The translations under genes and the position numbers were made by a program. Below, in pieces: positions 28,030 through 36,933 of a stretch of DNA of 64,000 nt; the first letter of the stretch is position 1; each line of letters starts with the position of its first letter. Source of the DNA: Litchfieldia salsa (lineage in GTDB: Bacteria > Bacillota > Bacilli > Bacillales > Bacillaceae_L); assembly GCF_900104555.1 (NCBI RefSeq), contig NZ_FNJU01000005.1, positions 70,216-134,215 of the forward strand, read 5' to 3'. The notes under the pieces are model-generated. The model saw only the letters and a program-made list of their open reading frames with translations. It did not search any database and was not told where the DNA came from.

Positions 28030-29367
28030 TTATGAATTAAAGTACTTTTTTAATCTAGGGATTTTTCTAATGATTAGGAAATCAACTAAGAAAATGGCTA
28101 CTAATGATAGCCCGACTAAAGGGAAAAGAACTCCCATAATCACCATCAAAAGGATAAAGCCTTTTGACGTTTTCTCTTCTAGTTTAGAAGCCCCTAAATG
28201 ATTTGATGGCTTTCTTTTCCACCATAACAAAATACCACTTATGATAACCCCTATAACGCCTAGACATAGAAACAATAAAGCAAGTTGATTCGCGAAACCA
28301 TACTCTAATCCTTTATGGACTGTTATTCCCCATGCCATGATCTTTCCAATTAACTCGTAATCCTTATAACGATAGTCAGCTAGAACCACTCCCGAATATT
28401 GATCTATATGAATGGTTGCTTCATCTCTTGCTTTAGGCGGAAATGCCGATAATGTATATACGCCCTCTTTCGTTTTTGGAAAAATGACTTTATAGGTTGG
28501 ATGAACTTTCAGATCACTTGCAGTTTTGACAATATCATCAATGGACACTGGAATATAACCTTGTATCTGTGATGAAGGAACTGGTAGATTTTGTGCTGCC
28601 CATGAGACATCTGCAATTTCTTTCGTTTTAACATTCGTACTCGGAGCACTTCCCACCCATATAGAAGGAGGGTAACCAACACCATTATTAGTCGCTATGT
28701 TCTGGACATTTGTTCCCCAAAAGCCTGACCATAATAAACCTGTAATGATTAAAAAAGCTAAACCTGCTGAAATCCAAAATCCAGGAACAACATGTAAATC
28801 TCTCAATAATAGCTTCTTTCCTTTTCTAACTCTCGGGACTACCACACCAAATATCTTCGTTTTACTATTGGGAAACCATAAATAGAAACCTGTCACGATT
28901 AGAACAAGAGTCCAACATGCGGTTAGTTCAACAACTCTGTCGCCAAAGGTACCGAGCATTAATTCTCCATGAAATTCTTCCACTCGGTCAAATATACGCA
29001 AATCATTTGAAAGTTCCCCTATTAGGTTTCCGTTATAAGGATTAACAAATATGGTAAGAGATTCACCATCAACTAGGATGTGAACTTCAGAAGATCGATA
29101 CGGATTCTCACCAGGTCTGTATTGAGTAATTACTGCCTCTGGGTAAGATTTCAAAACAGAACCTATTTGTTCTGAAGTTAGTATTCTCTCACCATTAGGT
29201 TCAACTTTATAGTATTCTTCATACATTAAGCTCTCAATTTGAGGTTTAAATAAATAGATGGAACCTGATATTGTTAATAGTAAGAGTAGAGGCGCAAAAA
29301 ACAAACCCGCGTAAAAATGCCATCGCCACATCGACAAATATAGCTGTCTATTCTTTTTATTATTCAT
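28030..29367 (-). CDS. PepSY-associated transmembrane protein
   Basis: The 445-residue protein has the PepSY_TM layout: an N-terminal helix with MWRWHFYAGLFFAPLLLLL (residues 13-31, histidine typical of this family), an extracytoplasmic PepSY domain (about 50-120), helices around 140 and 198, a second external domain with PepSY-like repeat (about 225-320) and three C-terminal helices. Homologues sit in iron-siderophore or copper operons and may act as heme- or flavin-linked ferric reductases (FoxB/PiuB type). Its partner is the YtkA-like lipoprotein. No Fur box was found upstream, so the metal link is only inferred from family. Confidence 0.85.
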   Translation of the reverse strand: MNNKKNRQLYLSMWRWHFYAGLFFAPLLLLLTISGSIYLFKPQIESLMYEEYYKVEPNGERILTSEQIGSVLKSYPEAVITQYRPGENPYRSSEVHILVDGESLTIFVNPYNGNLIGELSNDLRIFDRVEEFHGELMLGTFGDRVVELTACWTLVLIVTGFYLWFPNSKTKIFGVVVPRVRKGKKLLLRDLHVVPGFWISAGLAFLIITGLLWSGFWGTNVQNIATNNGVGYPPSIWVGSAPSTNVKTKEIADVSWAAQNLPVPSSQIQGYIPVSIDDIVKTASDLKVHPTYKVIFPKTKEGVYTLSAFPPKARDEATIHIDQYSGVVLADYRYKDYELIGKIMAWGITVHKGLEYGFANQLALLFLCLGVIGVIISGILLWWKRKPSNHLGASKLEEKTSKGFILLMVIMGVLFPLVGLSLVAIFLVDFLIIRKIPRLKKYFNS

Positions 29368-29535
29368 TTATTTTTAATAACCTCTTTTCGATATAGTAGA
29401 ATTAGTTTGCTAGAGTTCATTTAATGCAAAATAATAGTATACCATGTATGAAATAAATTCTTATTAAATACATTCTTTTAACAATATTTTTCTGTAGGCA
29501 TAACCTAATGTATCAAATAAAGGAGGAAAGACAAA

Positions 29536-30045
29536 ATGACTTTACCTGCGGTTGATCTTGGGATTATGTCCGAACATTTAAGTACCCACGAAGGAGTAAT
29601 CAATAAACTAAAGATGTATTACGTATCGGTTAGCAATCCTGTATTGAAAAAAATGTTAATGTTGCATATCCAAACTTTACGAAATCATGTGACCACGATG
29701 CTTGAACTAATGAATCCAAGTAGCCATCATGTTCATTTAAAAGAAATGGCTAATTTTGAGTCCCATTCTGTATTAGTTCAACTAACTGAAGTTGAAAAAG
29801 ATATCACACTCGAGGTAAGAGCGACAGCAAAGTTGATGGGAAGTGATAACTTTAATTCTGCTTTGATGATGAAGGATCCTAAAGTTAAAAATATTCATCT
29901 TAAGATGTCCTATCAAGATATAACTTTACAAATGCTTTATGATAAACTCTTAAAAGACTTAGGTGGAGGAGAGTATATTCCAAAGGTAAGTGATGAAGTT
30001 CAAAGAATGACCTTTGAAAAATTTCATCATGTAAAAAATGAGTAG
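29536..30045 (+). CDS. CotF-like spore coat protein (ferritin-like helical)
   Basis: The 169-residue protein reads as a four-helix bundle with the CotF-type start SEHLSTHEGVINKLKMYY (residues 12-29), a central IQTLRNHVTTMLELMNP (about 45-61) and a final helix in DITLQMLYDKLLKDLG. Bacillus proteins of this type are spore coat components or related to them. GGAGGAAAG precedes the ATG. It is probably sporulation-expressed, but no sigma-factor motif was confirmed. The neighbouring DsrE-like gene has its own ribosome site 150 bp later. Confidence 0.72.
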   Translation: MTLPAVDLGIMSEHLSTHEGVINKLKMYYVSVSNPVLKKMLMLHIQTLRNHVTTMLELMNPSSHHVHLKEMANFESHSVLVQLTEVEKDITLEVRATAKLMGSDNFNSALMMKDPKVKNIHLKMSYQDITLQMLYDKLLKDLGGGEYIPKVSDEVQRMTFEKFHHVKNE

Positions 30046-30197
30046 AATTTACAGGTAATCAATACAAAAAGTTCCTTGGATTAACTTCGGAGAGGGCTAA
30101 TACCCCTCTTCTTTACCAAACTTATTTATCTTTTTTGCATCTATCTGTTCACTATTTCACATAATAAAAAAGAAATATTCGTAAAGGAGATTCAACA

Positions 30198-30674
30198 ATG
30201 GATAAAAAAATGAATTTAATTATGTTTAGTGGTGAGTATGATAAAGCAATGGCTGGTTTAATTTTGGCAAATACAGCTCGTGAAATTGATGTTGAAGTGA
30301 ATATGTTCTTTGCATTTTGGGGATTGTTTCTCTTAAGAAATCCTGACACCATGACAAATAAAGATAAAACGATTTATGAAAAAGTACTTGGAACGATCAC
30401 ACCAAAAGGTCCCGAGGATCTTCCTCTATCGAAAATGAACTTTGCAGGTTTTGGCAAAAAGCTATTAATTGAAATGATGGATGATGAGGAGGCCCCACAT
30501 TTGATTCACTTCCTAAAAGGAGCAAGAAAGAAGAAGGTGAACTTTTATGCTTGTAAGCTTTCGGTTGAAATCATGGGGTTTAAGAAAGAAGAGTTTCTTC
30601 CAGAAGTTGATATTGTCGAAGCAAAGACCTATCTAAAGGATGCACTAGATTCAGACATACAATTATTTATCTAG
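30198..30674 (+). CDS. DsrE/DsrF/DrsH-like family protein
   Basis: The 158-residue cytosolic protein has the DsrE-like alpha/beta fold: a first strand LIMFSGEYDKAMAGLILANTA (split at residue 7 onward), VNMFFAFWGLFLLR (about 36-49), and the cysteine in VNFYACKLSVEIMGF (about 115-129), the position used for sulfur transfer in DsrE proteins. Function in sulfur relay is plausible but not shown. AAAGGAG precedes the ATG. No sulfur-transfer partner gene (TusA, rhodanese) is nearby. Confidence 0.85.
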   Translation: MDKKMNLIMFSGEYDKAMAGLILANTAREIDVEVNMFFAFWGLFLLRNPDTMTNKDKTIYEKVLGTITPKGPEDLPLSKMNFAGFGKKLLIEMMDDEEAPHLIHFLKGARKKKVNFYACKLSVEIMGFKKEEFLPEVDIVEAKTYLKDALDSDIQLFI

Positions 30675-30705
30675 CGGTAATCAATGAGTTGGCTAGTAAT
30701 TTCCC

Positions 30706-30760
30706 AAAAAAGAGACAGCCCCTGAAAATCAAGCTAAAATGAGGGACTAATCTCTTTTTT
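30706..30760. terminator. Bidirectional terminator, DsrE-like and YetF-like genes
   Basis: AAAAAAGAGA pairs with TCTCTTTTTT, with an inner CCCCT/AGGG pair, between two converging genes. Confidence 0.7.
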
Positions 30761-30777
30761 AATATAAACAAATCTCT

Positions 30778-31455
30778 CTATTGATAAAGATCGATAAATA
30801 TACCTTCGTTCTTTTTAAAATCTGCAAAAAAGACATCCTTAATGCTGCTAATCGATTTTTTCTTAAGTTGTCCCTCCAACCAGTTCTCATCTTTATTGAT
30901 ACTGGTCAGATTATCCCACAGGACCTCACCATCAATAATAAGAGTCACTGGAAGCACTGCAGGTTGGATTTGAATTTGCAGGTCCTTTTTGGTAGGTGAT
31001 GCAAACTCAGGTTTTTTCATTACACTTAATTGACCATCTGTCTCTAAAATGGCAAAGTCAACCTCACGAATCGAAAATGCATTTTGCAAACGTAATAGAT
31101 GCTGTAACTGATTGATATCAAGCTTGTTTCTTTTTAGAGCATCTCTCTGAATTTTACCCTCTCGAATGACGATAGCAGGATTTCCTTCCAGAAATCTCCT
31201 TGTTCTCTTATACCGTTGAGTAATTTGTTCTGTTATGTAGATCAGTAAAAACCATATAAATAAACCATATATAAGGTGCCTTACCTTAACATCTGGGTCA
31301 AATACCGCACTCCCCACTAACTCCCCTAACAAAATGGCTGCAATAAAATCAAAGGGAGTAAGCTGGGATATGGTCCCCTTACTCAATACCTTAGTTATCA
31401 CAAAAAGGCCTATATACCCAACAACTAGCTCAACTGTAATTGTAAAAAAGTTCAT
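30778..31455 (-). CDS. YetF-like DUF421 membrane protein
   Basis: The 225-residue protein has three N-terminal membrane helices (to about residue 80), the family signature TPFDFIAAILLGELVGSAVFD (split around 33-53), then a cytoplasmic domain with GNPAIVIREGKI and LLRLQNAFSIREVDFAILETDGQLSV. YetF/YrbG-type proteins are common in spore-formers and some localise to the spore inner membrane, affecting germination. I chose ATG 31455 behind AGGTGAG; the earlier ATG at 31473 has no such site. It is monocistronic. Confidence 0.85.
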   Translation of the reverse strand: MNFFTITVELVVGYIGLFVITKVLSKGTISQLTPFDFIAAILLGELVGSAVFDPDVKVRHLIYGLFIWFLLIYITEQITQRYKRTRRFLEGNPAIVIREGKIQRDALKRNKLDINQLQHLLRLQNAFSIREVDFAILETDGQLSVMKKPEFASPTKKDLQIQIQPAVLPVTLIIDGEVLWDNLTSINKDENWLEGQLKKKSISSIKDVFFADFKKNEGIFIDLYQ

Positions 31456-31555
31456 TGTATACTCACCTATCATTTATTTATTCTAAATATAGTATAGGTA
31501 GATACAGGAAGATTTAAACAATATGAATACCATAATGAAAATTGAGTATAAATAA

Positions 31556-31762
31556 GGCCGTTTTCTCAAAGTTTGTTGTTTTAGAGATAAGTATTGAAAT
31601 GTTGGATACGAGCAGGATGAATACACGTAGACTCCTGTGGGACCAGTGGCCAAAGTGAGACCCCGCAGGAGCGTTAGGGACGAGGAGGCTCACTGGTCAC
31701 CCACCGGACGCGGAGTGTATTCAGCCTGCGGCTTTAAAAACAACAATTAATCGAAAACAGCC
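31556..31762 (+). repeat. MITE-like repeat, type A, with perfect 8-bp target duplication
   Basis: The element starts GGCCGTTTTCTCAAAG and ends, on the other strand, GGCTGTTTTCGATTAATTG, an imperfect terminal inverted repeat ending in TTGTTGTTTT on both sides. It is flanked by ATAAATAA at 31548-31555 and at 31763-31770, a perfect 8-bp target duplication. The core contains GAATACACG...GGAGTGTATTC and ACTCCTGTGGGA...CCCGCAGGAGC palindromes. It lies in the 355-bp gap between two minus-strand genes and holds no reading frame of note. Confidence 0.88.
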
Positions 31763-31770
31763 ATAAATAA

Positions 31771-31799
31771 AAAAAACTTGTAGATCACTCTACAAGCTA
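31771..31799 (-). terminator. Terminator of the DUF1002 gene
   Basis: CTTGTAGA and TCTACAAG pair around a 4-nt loop, with a T-run on the minus strand. Confidence 0.9.
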
Positions 31800-31810
31800 A
31801 CACTTTATCC

Positions 31811-32704
31811 TTATTTAAATATACTTTTAATATCTTCAAATAGTTGTTTAAAAAACGCTGCTACTGTATCTAGAAAATTTTGATCGCCAATTGCTTCTGA
31901 AATTTTATCTTGAATTGCATTTGATAAGTCCTCCAACTGACTTTTCACATTATCAAAATTAATATTTAAATCCCTCATTTTATCAAAAAGATCAATAAGC
32001 AACTGCCTGTCTTCCTCACTTAATTGAATGTTATGGGAGGCAAGTTGTTCATCAATAATTTTAACAATTTCTTCCTTTGTTTTTGGGGACTGTTCTGCCA
32101 TTTGAGTCTTAATTTCTGCTAGAAGTTCACTAACAACTTCTTGGTTCAAGCCTTCTTGTTTGGCAAGTTCAGTTGCAAGTTCTAACTCTTCATTTGCAAC
32201 TTCGGTGTGTTCTTTATTTAAACCTGCCCCTTCCTCATCATATGCTTTATAAATTCCAACAAGAGCTGAGTGACCGGTCACTTTAAGTGGTGATGTAACT
32301 TCAACAAGTGCGTCTTCAATACCAGCTGTAAGTAAGGCGTTTTTGTAGATATCTGTAGTCACTTCGGTGATGTTTTCTGGTGTATTTATTACAACTGTTA
32401 GCCCTTCCCCACTATTCTTCCGAGTGATTTTTGCACTCGAATAGAGATTTGAATGAGGATCTCCATCAATGTAATACACTAAATCCTTTGCTGTCACCAC
32501 CAGTTCGCGAACTGTGGACGGATCAGTAATGTCTAAGCTTTGCATAACTAATTTTCGTTGTTCAGTTGATAAAGTCTCTCCATATACTACGATTGGCAAA
32601 CCAAACTTTTCGTTAATGGTTTCAGTCTCATTTGAATCTGCCCAAGCATATGGTGCTTGGAAAAGTAGTATTAAACAGAGAAAGAAGAAAATGGTTTTTT
32701 TCAT
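31811..32704 (-). CDS. Secreted DUF1002 (YpuA-like) protein
   Basis: The 297-residue protein has a signal peptide (MKKTIFFFLCLILLFQAPYAWA, cleavage after about residue 22) and a DUF1002 domain covering nearly the whole mature part. Visible family stretches are GLPIVVYGETLSTEQRKLV and TVVINTPENITEVTTDIYKNA followed by TSPLKVTGHSALVGIYKAYDE. The C-terminus is helical and acidic. B. subtilis YpuA belongs to this family; its function is unknown. ATG 32704 has an AAAAGGAGC site; a longer frame would ruin the signal peptide. Confidence 0.85.
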   Translation of the reverse strand: MKKTIFFFLCLILLFQAPYAWADSNETETINEKFGLPIVVYGETLSTEQRKLVMQSLDITDPSTVRELVVTAKDLVYYIDGDPHSNLYSSAKITRKNSGEGLTVVINTPENITEVTTDIYKNALLTAGIEDALVEVTSPLKVTGHSALVGIYKAYDEEGAGLNKEHTEVANEELELATELAKQEGLNQEVVSELLAEIKTQMAEQSPKTKEEIVKIIDEQLASHNIQLSEEDRQLLIDLFDKMRDLNINFDNVKSQLEDLSNAIQDKISEAIGDQNFLDTVAAFFKQLFEDIKSIFK

Positions 32705-32922
32705 TAAGTTTGCTCCTTTTAAAATTATAAGTGGACAAATCTTCATTCTTTATCTTACTGTTTTTTTGGACATTTAAAAAGAAAATTTTAAAACAAGTTC
32801 TACATACTCGTAAATTCAAGTGGGAAGCAATTTAAACACTGTTTTGGAAATAATTATTTTAATACTTTTAAACAACCCTGGTGATATTAAAAAAGATTAA
32901 ATATGAAAGGTAGGTTTTGTCC

Positions 32923-33804
32923 ATGTTTTATCATGTGAAAGAACTTCAATATAATGCAAAACCTTCAAGTCCTGATCCTGTATATGCAAAAAAGCTACAA
33001 GAAATCCTTGGTGGTCAGTACGGGGAAATGTCAGTTATGATGCAATACCTTTTTCAAGGATGGAACTGTAGAGCCGAAAGTAAATATAAGGATATGCTCC
33101 TTGATATTGCGACAGAAGAAATAGCACATGTTGAAATGATTGCTACTATGATTGCACAACTTTTAGATGGAGCTCCTGCACATGATCAAGAACAAGGTGC
33201 AAAAGATCCTGCTGTAGAGGCTGTACTAGGTGGTATGAATCCACAGCATGCAATAGTTAATGGTCTAGGTGCTCAACCTAATGACAGTGTAGGATTCCCT
33301 TGGACTGCTCGGTATACAATTGCGAGTGGTAACCTGTTAGCAGACTTTAGAGCCAATTTAAATGCAGAATCTCAAGGAAGACTTCAAGTTTGTCGTTTGT
33401 ATGAAATGACAACAGACCCTGGTGTAAGGGATATGCTCTCGTTCCTTATTGCAAGAGATACGATGCATCAAAATCAGTGGATGGCTGCTATTGAAGAACT
33501 TGAGAAAACACAAGGTGCTGTTGTTCCTAGTTCATTTAATCAAGAATACGAAAAACAAGAGGTTTCGTATTCCTTCATGAACTATTCCGAAGGTGAGGAA
33601 AGTAGTACAGGTCGTTGGGCGAGTGGTCCGACTCTTGATGGTCAAGCGAACTTTGAATATGTTCAAGCACCTAAAGCAATGGGACAGAAGCCACAACTTG
33701 CACCTGCTCCTAATTATATTCACGGCACACCACCTCTAGAAATGAGATTAATGCAAGGTGCCAACAAAATGGAACCACAAAGTGGTCAATCATTTCTTCA
33801 GTAG
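32923..33804 (+). CDS. Manganese catalase (dimanganese, CotJC/YdbD type)
   Basis: The 293-residue ferritin-like protein decomposes hydrogen peroxide with a di-manganese centre. Ligand-bearing helices are visible: GGQYGEMSVMMQYLFQGWN (about 30-48), DIATEEIAHVEMIATMIAQL (about 62-81, E-x-x-H) and LIARDTMHQNQWMAAIEELE (about 174-193). The length is near that of B. subtilis YdbD rather than the shorter CotJC. ATG 32923, eight bases after AAAGGTAGG, gives MFYHVKELQYNAKP, the usual N-terminus; TTG 32917 would add two residues. A strong terminator follows. Confidence 0.93.
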   Translation: MFYHVKELQYNAKPSSPDPVYAKKLQEILGGQYGEMSVMMQYLFQGWNCRAESKYKDMLLDIATEEIAHVEMIATMIAQLLDGAPAHDQEQGAKDPAVEAVLGGMNPQHAIVNGLGAQPNDSVGFPWTARYTIASGNLLADFRANLNAESQGRLQVCRLYEMTTDPGVRDMLSFLIARDTMHQNQWMAAIEELEKTQGAVVPSSFNQEYEKQEVSYSFMNYSEGEESSTGRWASGPTLDGQANFEYVQAPKAMGQKPQLAPAPNYIHGTPPLEMRLMQGANKMEPQSGQSFLQ

Positions 33805-33854
33805 ATATAAGATATCCCTCCAATTTATTCCTTAAGTAATAAATTGTGGGAATA

Positions 33855-33895
33855 CAAGAAACCCTCTAGGAATCAGTTCCTATGAGGGTTTCTTG
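33855..33895 (+). terminator. Terminator of Mn catalase
   Basis: CAAGAAACCCTC (33855-33866) pairs with GAGGGTTTCTTG (33884-33895). Confidence 0.8.
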
Positions 33896-34042
33896 CTTTA
33901 TAAGTGAATAGTAAAAAAATGAGTAAATTATACATTTTAGCAAGAAAGATATAGGACAACGGTGCGATAGTAAGTTACCTGAAAATCTGACAAAATTGCT
34001 GTTATGAACAAAAACATAATACATTTCAGTAAGGAGAAGAAG

Positions 34043-35725
34043 ATGAAATCAATTCGTACAAAACTATTATTAGGATTTGCCATTGTTCTATTATTAGTGG
34101 TTTTCATGTCAGGATTTACGATTATAAATAGTAATAAAACAAATAATATTGCAGAGGAATTAGTTACAGATAATCTAGAAGAATTAATCATCTACCAAAC
34201 ACTCCGCTTTAACGTAGCAGAAAGAATAGCCGTTACTAGAGGGTATTTACTATATGGTGACCAAGAACTGAAGGATAAGTTCTTTAGCTATACTGAGGAA
34301 AGTAAAGAGCTAGAAAAAAAATTAGAAGGTTATTTATCTGAAACAGAAAGGAATGCAGCGGAAGAAGTAATTAAAAAGAGTATAGCTTGGGGTAATTATA
34401 TTACTGAAGAAGTATATGGTGTATATGATACAAATCAAGAACTTGCAATTGAAAATAATAAGCTCTCTAGAGATCAAGCTGTAGAATTAATGAATTTACT
34501 AGGCAATTTAGTAGAAGAAGAGGACAAGGCTGTCCACGATTTGGGCGATCAAATTCTTAGCAATGCAAAGACTACTGAAACTTATAATCTAACACTCTCA
34601 ATCATTGTTATATTAGCAGGTATCGCAATTGCTCTAGTAGTAGCAAATATCATTGTAAAACCAATTCTTAAAGTAGTCGAGCGTCTACAAGCAGTTGCAG
34701 ATGGAGATTTCACAGGTGATGCACTTGTAACAAAATCAAAAGACGAAGTAGGAATCTTAACCACAACTATGAATAAAATGGTCACAGATTTAAGAGCGGT
34801 TATTGAACAGGTGCGTTTTACATCAGAACAGGTTGCGGCTTCTTCTGAAGAATTAACAGCTAGTGCAGAACAAACAAGTACGGCAACTGAGCAAATCTCA
34901 ACAGCGATACAAGAGGTTTCAGAAGGTTCAAGTGAGCAACTTTCTACAGTCAATAAATCGAACGATATCGTTGTCGAAATTTCGAAAGGTATGACCCAGG
35001 TTGCAGATTCAATTCAGTCAGTTGCACACCTTACAGTTGAAGCTACAGAAAAAGTAACAGAAGGAAATAGAGTAGTAAATAGTACAATAGATCAAATGAA
35101 TGATGTTCAAAAGCAAGTATTAGAAACATCTACAGTTATTAATGCATTGGATATGAAATCGAAAGAAATTGGCCAAATTGTTGAACTGATAAGCCAAATT
35201 GCAAGTCAAACGAATCTTTTGGCACTTAATGCTGCAATTGAAGCTGCAAGAGCTGGTGAGCATGGACTAGGATTTGCAGTAGTAGCTGATGAGGTAAGAA
35301 AACTGGCTGAACAATCAGGACAAGCAGCCGGTCAGATTAGTTCATTAATTGGTGATATTCAAAGTGAGACACTTAAAGCAGTTACTTCAATGGAACGTGG
35401 AACATCGTCTGTTAATGATGGAATCAATCTAGTCGCTCAAACAGGAAGTTCCTTCAATGAAATTTCAAGTAGAATCGAAGTAATATCTTCTCAATCACAA
35501 GAAGTATCAGCAATCGTTGAACAAGTAACAGCTGGATCTTCTGATATGGTTGCTATGATTGAAAATGTTGCTAATTTCAGCGAACAATCGGCTGGAAATG
35601 CACAAAACGTAGCAGCATCGGCAGAAGAACAACTTGCATCGATGGAGGAAATCTCTTCATCAGCCCAATCTTTGTCTACTATGGCAGAAGAGTTGCAAAA
35701 CCTAGTAAGAAAGTTCAAGATATAA
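34043..35725 (+). CDS. Methyl-accepting chemotaxis protein
   Basis: The 560-residue transmembrane receptor has TM1 at residues 7-29, an extracytoplasmic four-helix-bundle sensor (to about 190), TM2 (about 187-210), a HAMP domain (about 211-265, [21 protein letters not shown]) and a long cytoplasmic coiled-coil. The signalling tip is [51 protein letters not shown], of which the invariant part is [16 protein letters not shown]. Ligand is unknown. ATG 34043 lies behind AAGGAGAAG. It is a single-gene unit with a terminator. Confidence 0.95.
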   Translation: MKSIRTKLLLGFAIVLLLVVFMSGFTIINSNKTNNIAEELVTDNLEELIIYQTLRFNVAERIAVTRGYLLYGDQELKDKFFSYTEESKELEKKLEGYLSETERNAAEEVIKKSIAWGNYITEEVYGVYDTNQELAIENNKLSRDQAVELMNLLGNLVEEEDKAVHDLGDQILSNAKTTETYNLTLSIIVILAGIAIALVVANIIVKPILKVVERLQAVADGDFTGDALVTKSKDEVGILTTTMNKMVTDLRAVIEQVRFTSEQVAASSEELTASAEQTSTATEQISTAIQEVSEGSSEQLSTVNKSNDIVVEISKGMTQVADSIQSVAHLTVEATEKVTEGNRVVNSTIDQMNDVQKQVLETSTVINALDMKSKEIGQIVELISQIASQTNLLALNAAIEAARAGEHGLGFAVVADEVRKLAEQSGQAAGQISSLIGDIQSETLKAVTSMERGTSSVNDGINLVAQTGSSFNEISSRIEVISSQSQEVSAIVEQVTAGSSDMVAMIENVANFSEQSAGNAQNVAASAEEQLASMEEISSSAQSLSTMAEELQNLVRKFKI

Positions 35726-35737
35726 ATAAAATAATTA

Positions 35738-35780
35738 AGCCAAAGGATCAGTGTTCATTACACATCCTTTGGCTTTTTTT
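35738..35780 (+). terminator. Terminator of the chemoreceptor gene
   Basis: AAGCCAAAGGAT pairs with ATCCTTTGGCTT and a T-run follows. The left end of an MITE-like copy abuts it. Confidence 0.9.
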
Positions 35781-35999
35781 GTATTGTAGTGAAAACTTTG
35801 TTGCTATTTGACTAAGTTAGGTTGATTTGCACTCCAGGTATGTGCTTTCCTTGGTGCAGGGATGAACCTATCGTCGCCAAGCTCCTGTGGGGTCTCATCC
35901 TTCCTGCGCATCCCGCAGGAGTCACATACCTTCCGTTCCAATCAACGAGCTCTACCAAATTAAACAAGTCTTAAAACAACAATCTTTTATAGAAGAGTC
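35781..35999 (-). repeat. MITE-like repeat, type B, inverted and degenerate
   Basis: It matches the 25337-25550 element in reverse orientation, including GGTATGTG/CACATACC arms, CATCCCGCAGGAG core, CGTTGATTGG and the terminal ATAAAAGATTGTTGTTTTAA. The left boundary merges with the chemoreceptor terminator, and no target duplication is recognisable. Its right end is only four bases from the stop codon of the neighbouring gene. Confidence 0.75.
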
Positions 36000-36003
36000 A
36001 TTA

Positions 36004-36771
36004 TTAATGAAGTACATCTTCATTCGGACTGGTATTATTAGCACATTTTTCAGTGAACGGACATTCACTACATTCTGAAATTGAATTGGTTTTTATATAT
36101 TCACTAGGCTCAAGTAGAAGGCTTTTCATGTACTTTAAATACTGAATTCCTTGTTCAACATCATTCACAGTTGGAGAATATCTATATGTTTCACCTTTTA
36201 CTAGTGTAATAATCTCGATACTTTCTGGAATCTTCCCAAAAGCTTTCTTTGAAAAAACCACAAGTAATTGATTATACAATCGAATCATTTCTTCATCAGC
36301 ATCTAGTAAGTATTTTTTTACTGTAAATGTTTTTGTTGACCATTCTACTATATCAAAAGTTAGTGATAACTGCGTTTCCAACTCATTTATATATGTATTT
36401 ATCTTTTCAAATAAAAATAATGGGGGCTGGTTGTTTTTCCTTGTTGTAAGAGATTGAAGCAACTGATCTGTTGTTGTCGCCAAAACATTATAGTAGTGTA
36501 ATTTCGAACTAAATATTTTAATGTTTACATTTTCCCAGTATCTATCAACTAATTTTAATATATTTAACTTAGTTTGCTCTCTTTCAGGAAGCAAGTAATA
36601 GTTTAGTACAATCTTATTTATAAGTTGTTGAACTACCTGTCTCCACTTCATTTGGCTAGTGTGTAAAGATAACACATGTTGGTAATAAAATCTGTATGGA
36701 CACCTAATAAAAGACTCTAGGTGATAATCGGTCATCGTTTCCATAGATATCTGGTGGTGTCTATTTAACAT
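36004..36771 (-). CDS. Fur-controlled protein resembling AddB/Cas4-type PD-(D/E)XK nucleases, catalytic motif not found
   Basis: The 255-residue protein has the outline of the PDDEXK_1 family. The start is LESFIRCPYRFYYQHVLSL (residues 18-36), with the cysteine-proline-tyrosine hallmark. A C-terminal helix-strand pattern (IRLYNQLLVVFSKK ... IEIITLVKGE) follows, then three cysteines in ECSECPFTEKC (about 235-245). With Cys24 these could bind a 4Fe-4S cluster as in AddB and Cas4. The expected G-x-x-D and D-x-K catalytic strands are not recognisable (the aligned part reads TFDIVEWSTKTFTVKKYLLDAD), so nuclease activity is doubtful. An Fur box lies within its promoter. It is a single-gene unit with unknown role. 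Confidence 0.6.
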   Translation of the reverse strand: MLNRHHQISMETMTDYHLESFIRCPYRFYYQHVLSLHTSQMKWRQVVQQLINKIVLNYYLLPEREQTKLNILKLVDRYWENVNIKIFSSKLHYYNVLATTTDQLLQSLTTRKNNQPPLFLFEKINTYINELETQLSLTFDIVEWSTKTFTVKKYLLDADEEMIRLYNQLLVVFSKKAFGKIPESIEIITLVKGETYRYSPTVNDVEQGIQYLKYMKSLLLEPSEYIKTNSISECSECPFTEKCANNTSPNEDVLH

Positions 36772-36817
36772 TTCTTTACCTCTCTTTTCCTCATGTTAAA
36801 ATTTATATTTCATACAT

Positions 36818-36847
36818 ATCTTAAATGATAACGATTATCATTGTCAA
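36818..36847 (-). promoter_or_regulatory. Promoter with embedded Fur box, upstream of the PD-(D/E)XK-like gene
   Basis: On the minus strand TTGACA (36847-36842) and TAAGAT (36823-36818) are spaced by 18 bp. The spacer is largely the Fur site at 36826-36840 (TGATAACGATTATCA), one mismatch from the 7-1-7 consensus. Iron-loaded Fur should block transcription. Confidence 0.8.
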
Positions 36848-36881
36848 TCGTTTTTTATCTCAATTACTCGCTTTCATATAA

Positions 36882-36920
36882 AAAGGATGTTCCTTAGTGA
36901 TAGACTAAGGAACATCCTTT
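36882..36920 (-). terminator. Terminator of the LysM gene
   Basis: A perfect 16-bp stem with a 7-nt loop and a minus-strand T-run. Confidence 0.92.
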
Positions 36921-36933
36921 ATTGACCCATATA

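Noticed and set aside
33920-33955. SigmaD-type promoter for the chemoreceptor
   Set aside because: A TAAA and a GATAT-like sequence occur, but the spacing is about 17 instead of 15 and the GCC part of the -10 is missing.
34582-34953. 123-codon frame antisense to the chemoreceptor
   Set aside because: It is a shadow of the repetitive coiled-coil coding sequence, rich in serine and alanine.
36004-36771. Cas4 or part of a defence system
   Set aside because: There are no cas, restriction or other defence genes around it, and the catalytic motif is not visible; only the cysteine frame matches.
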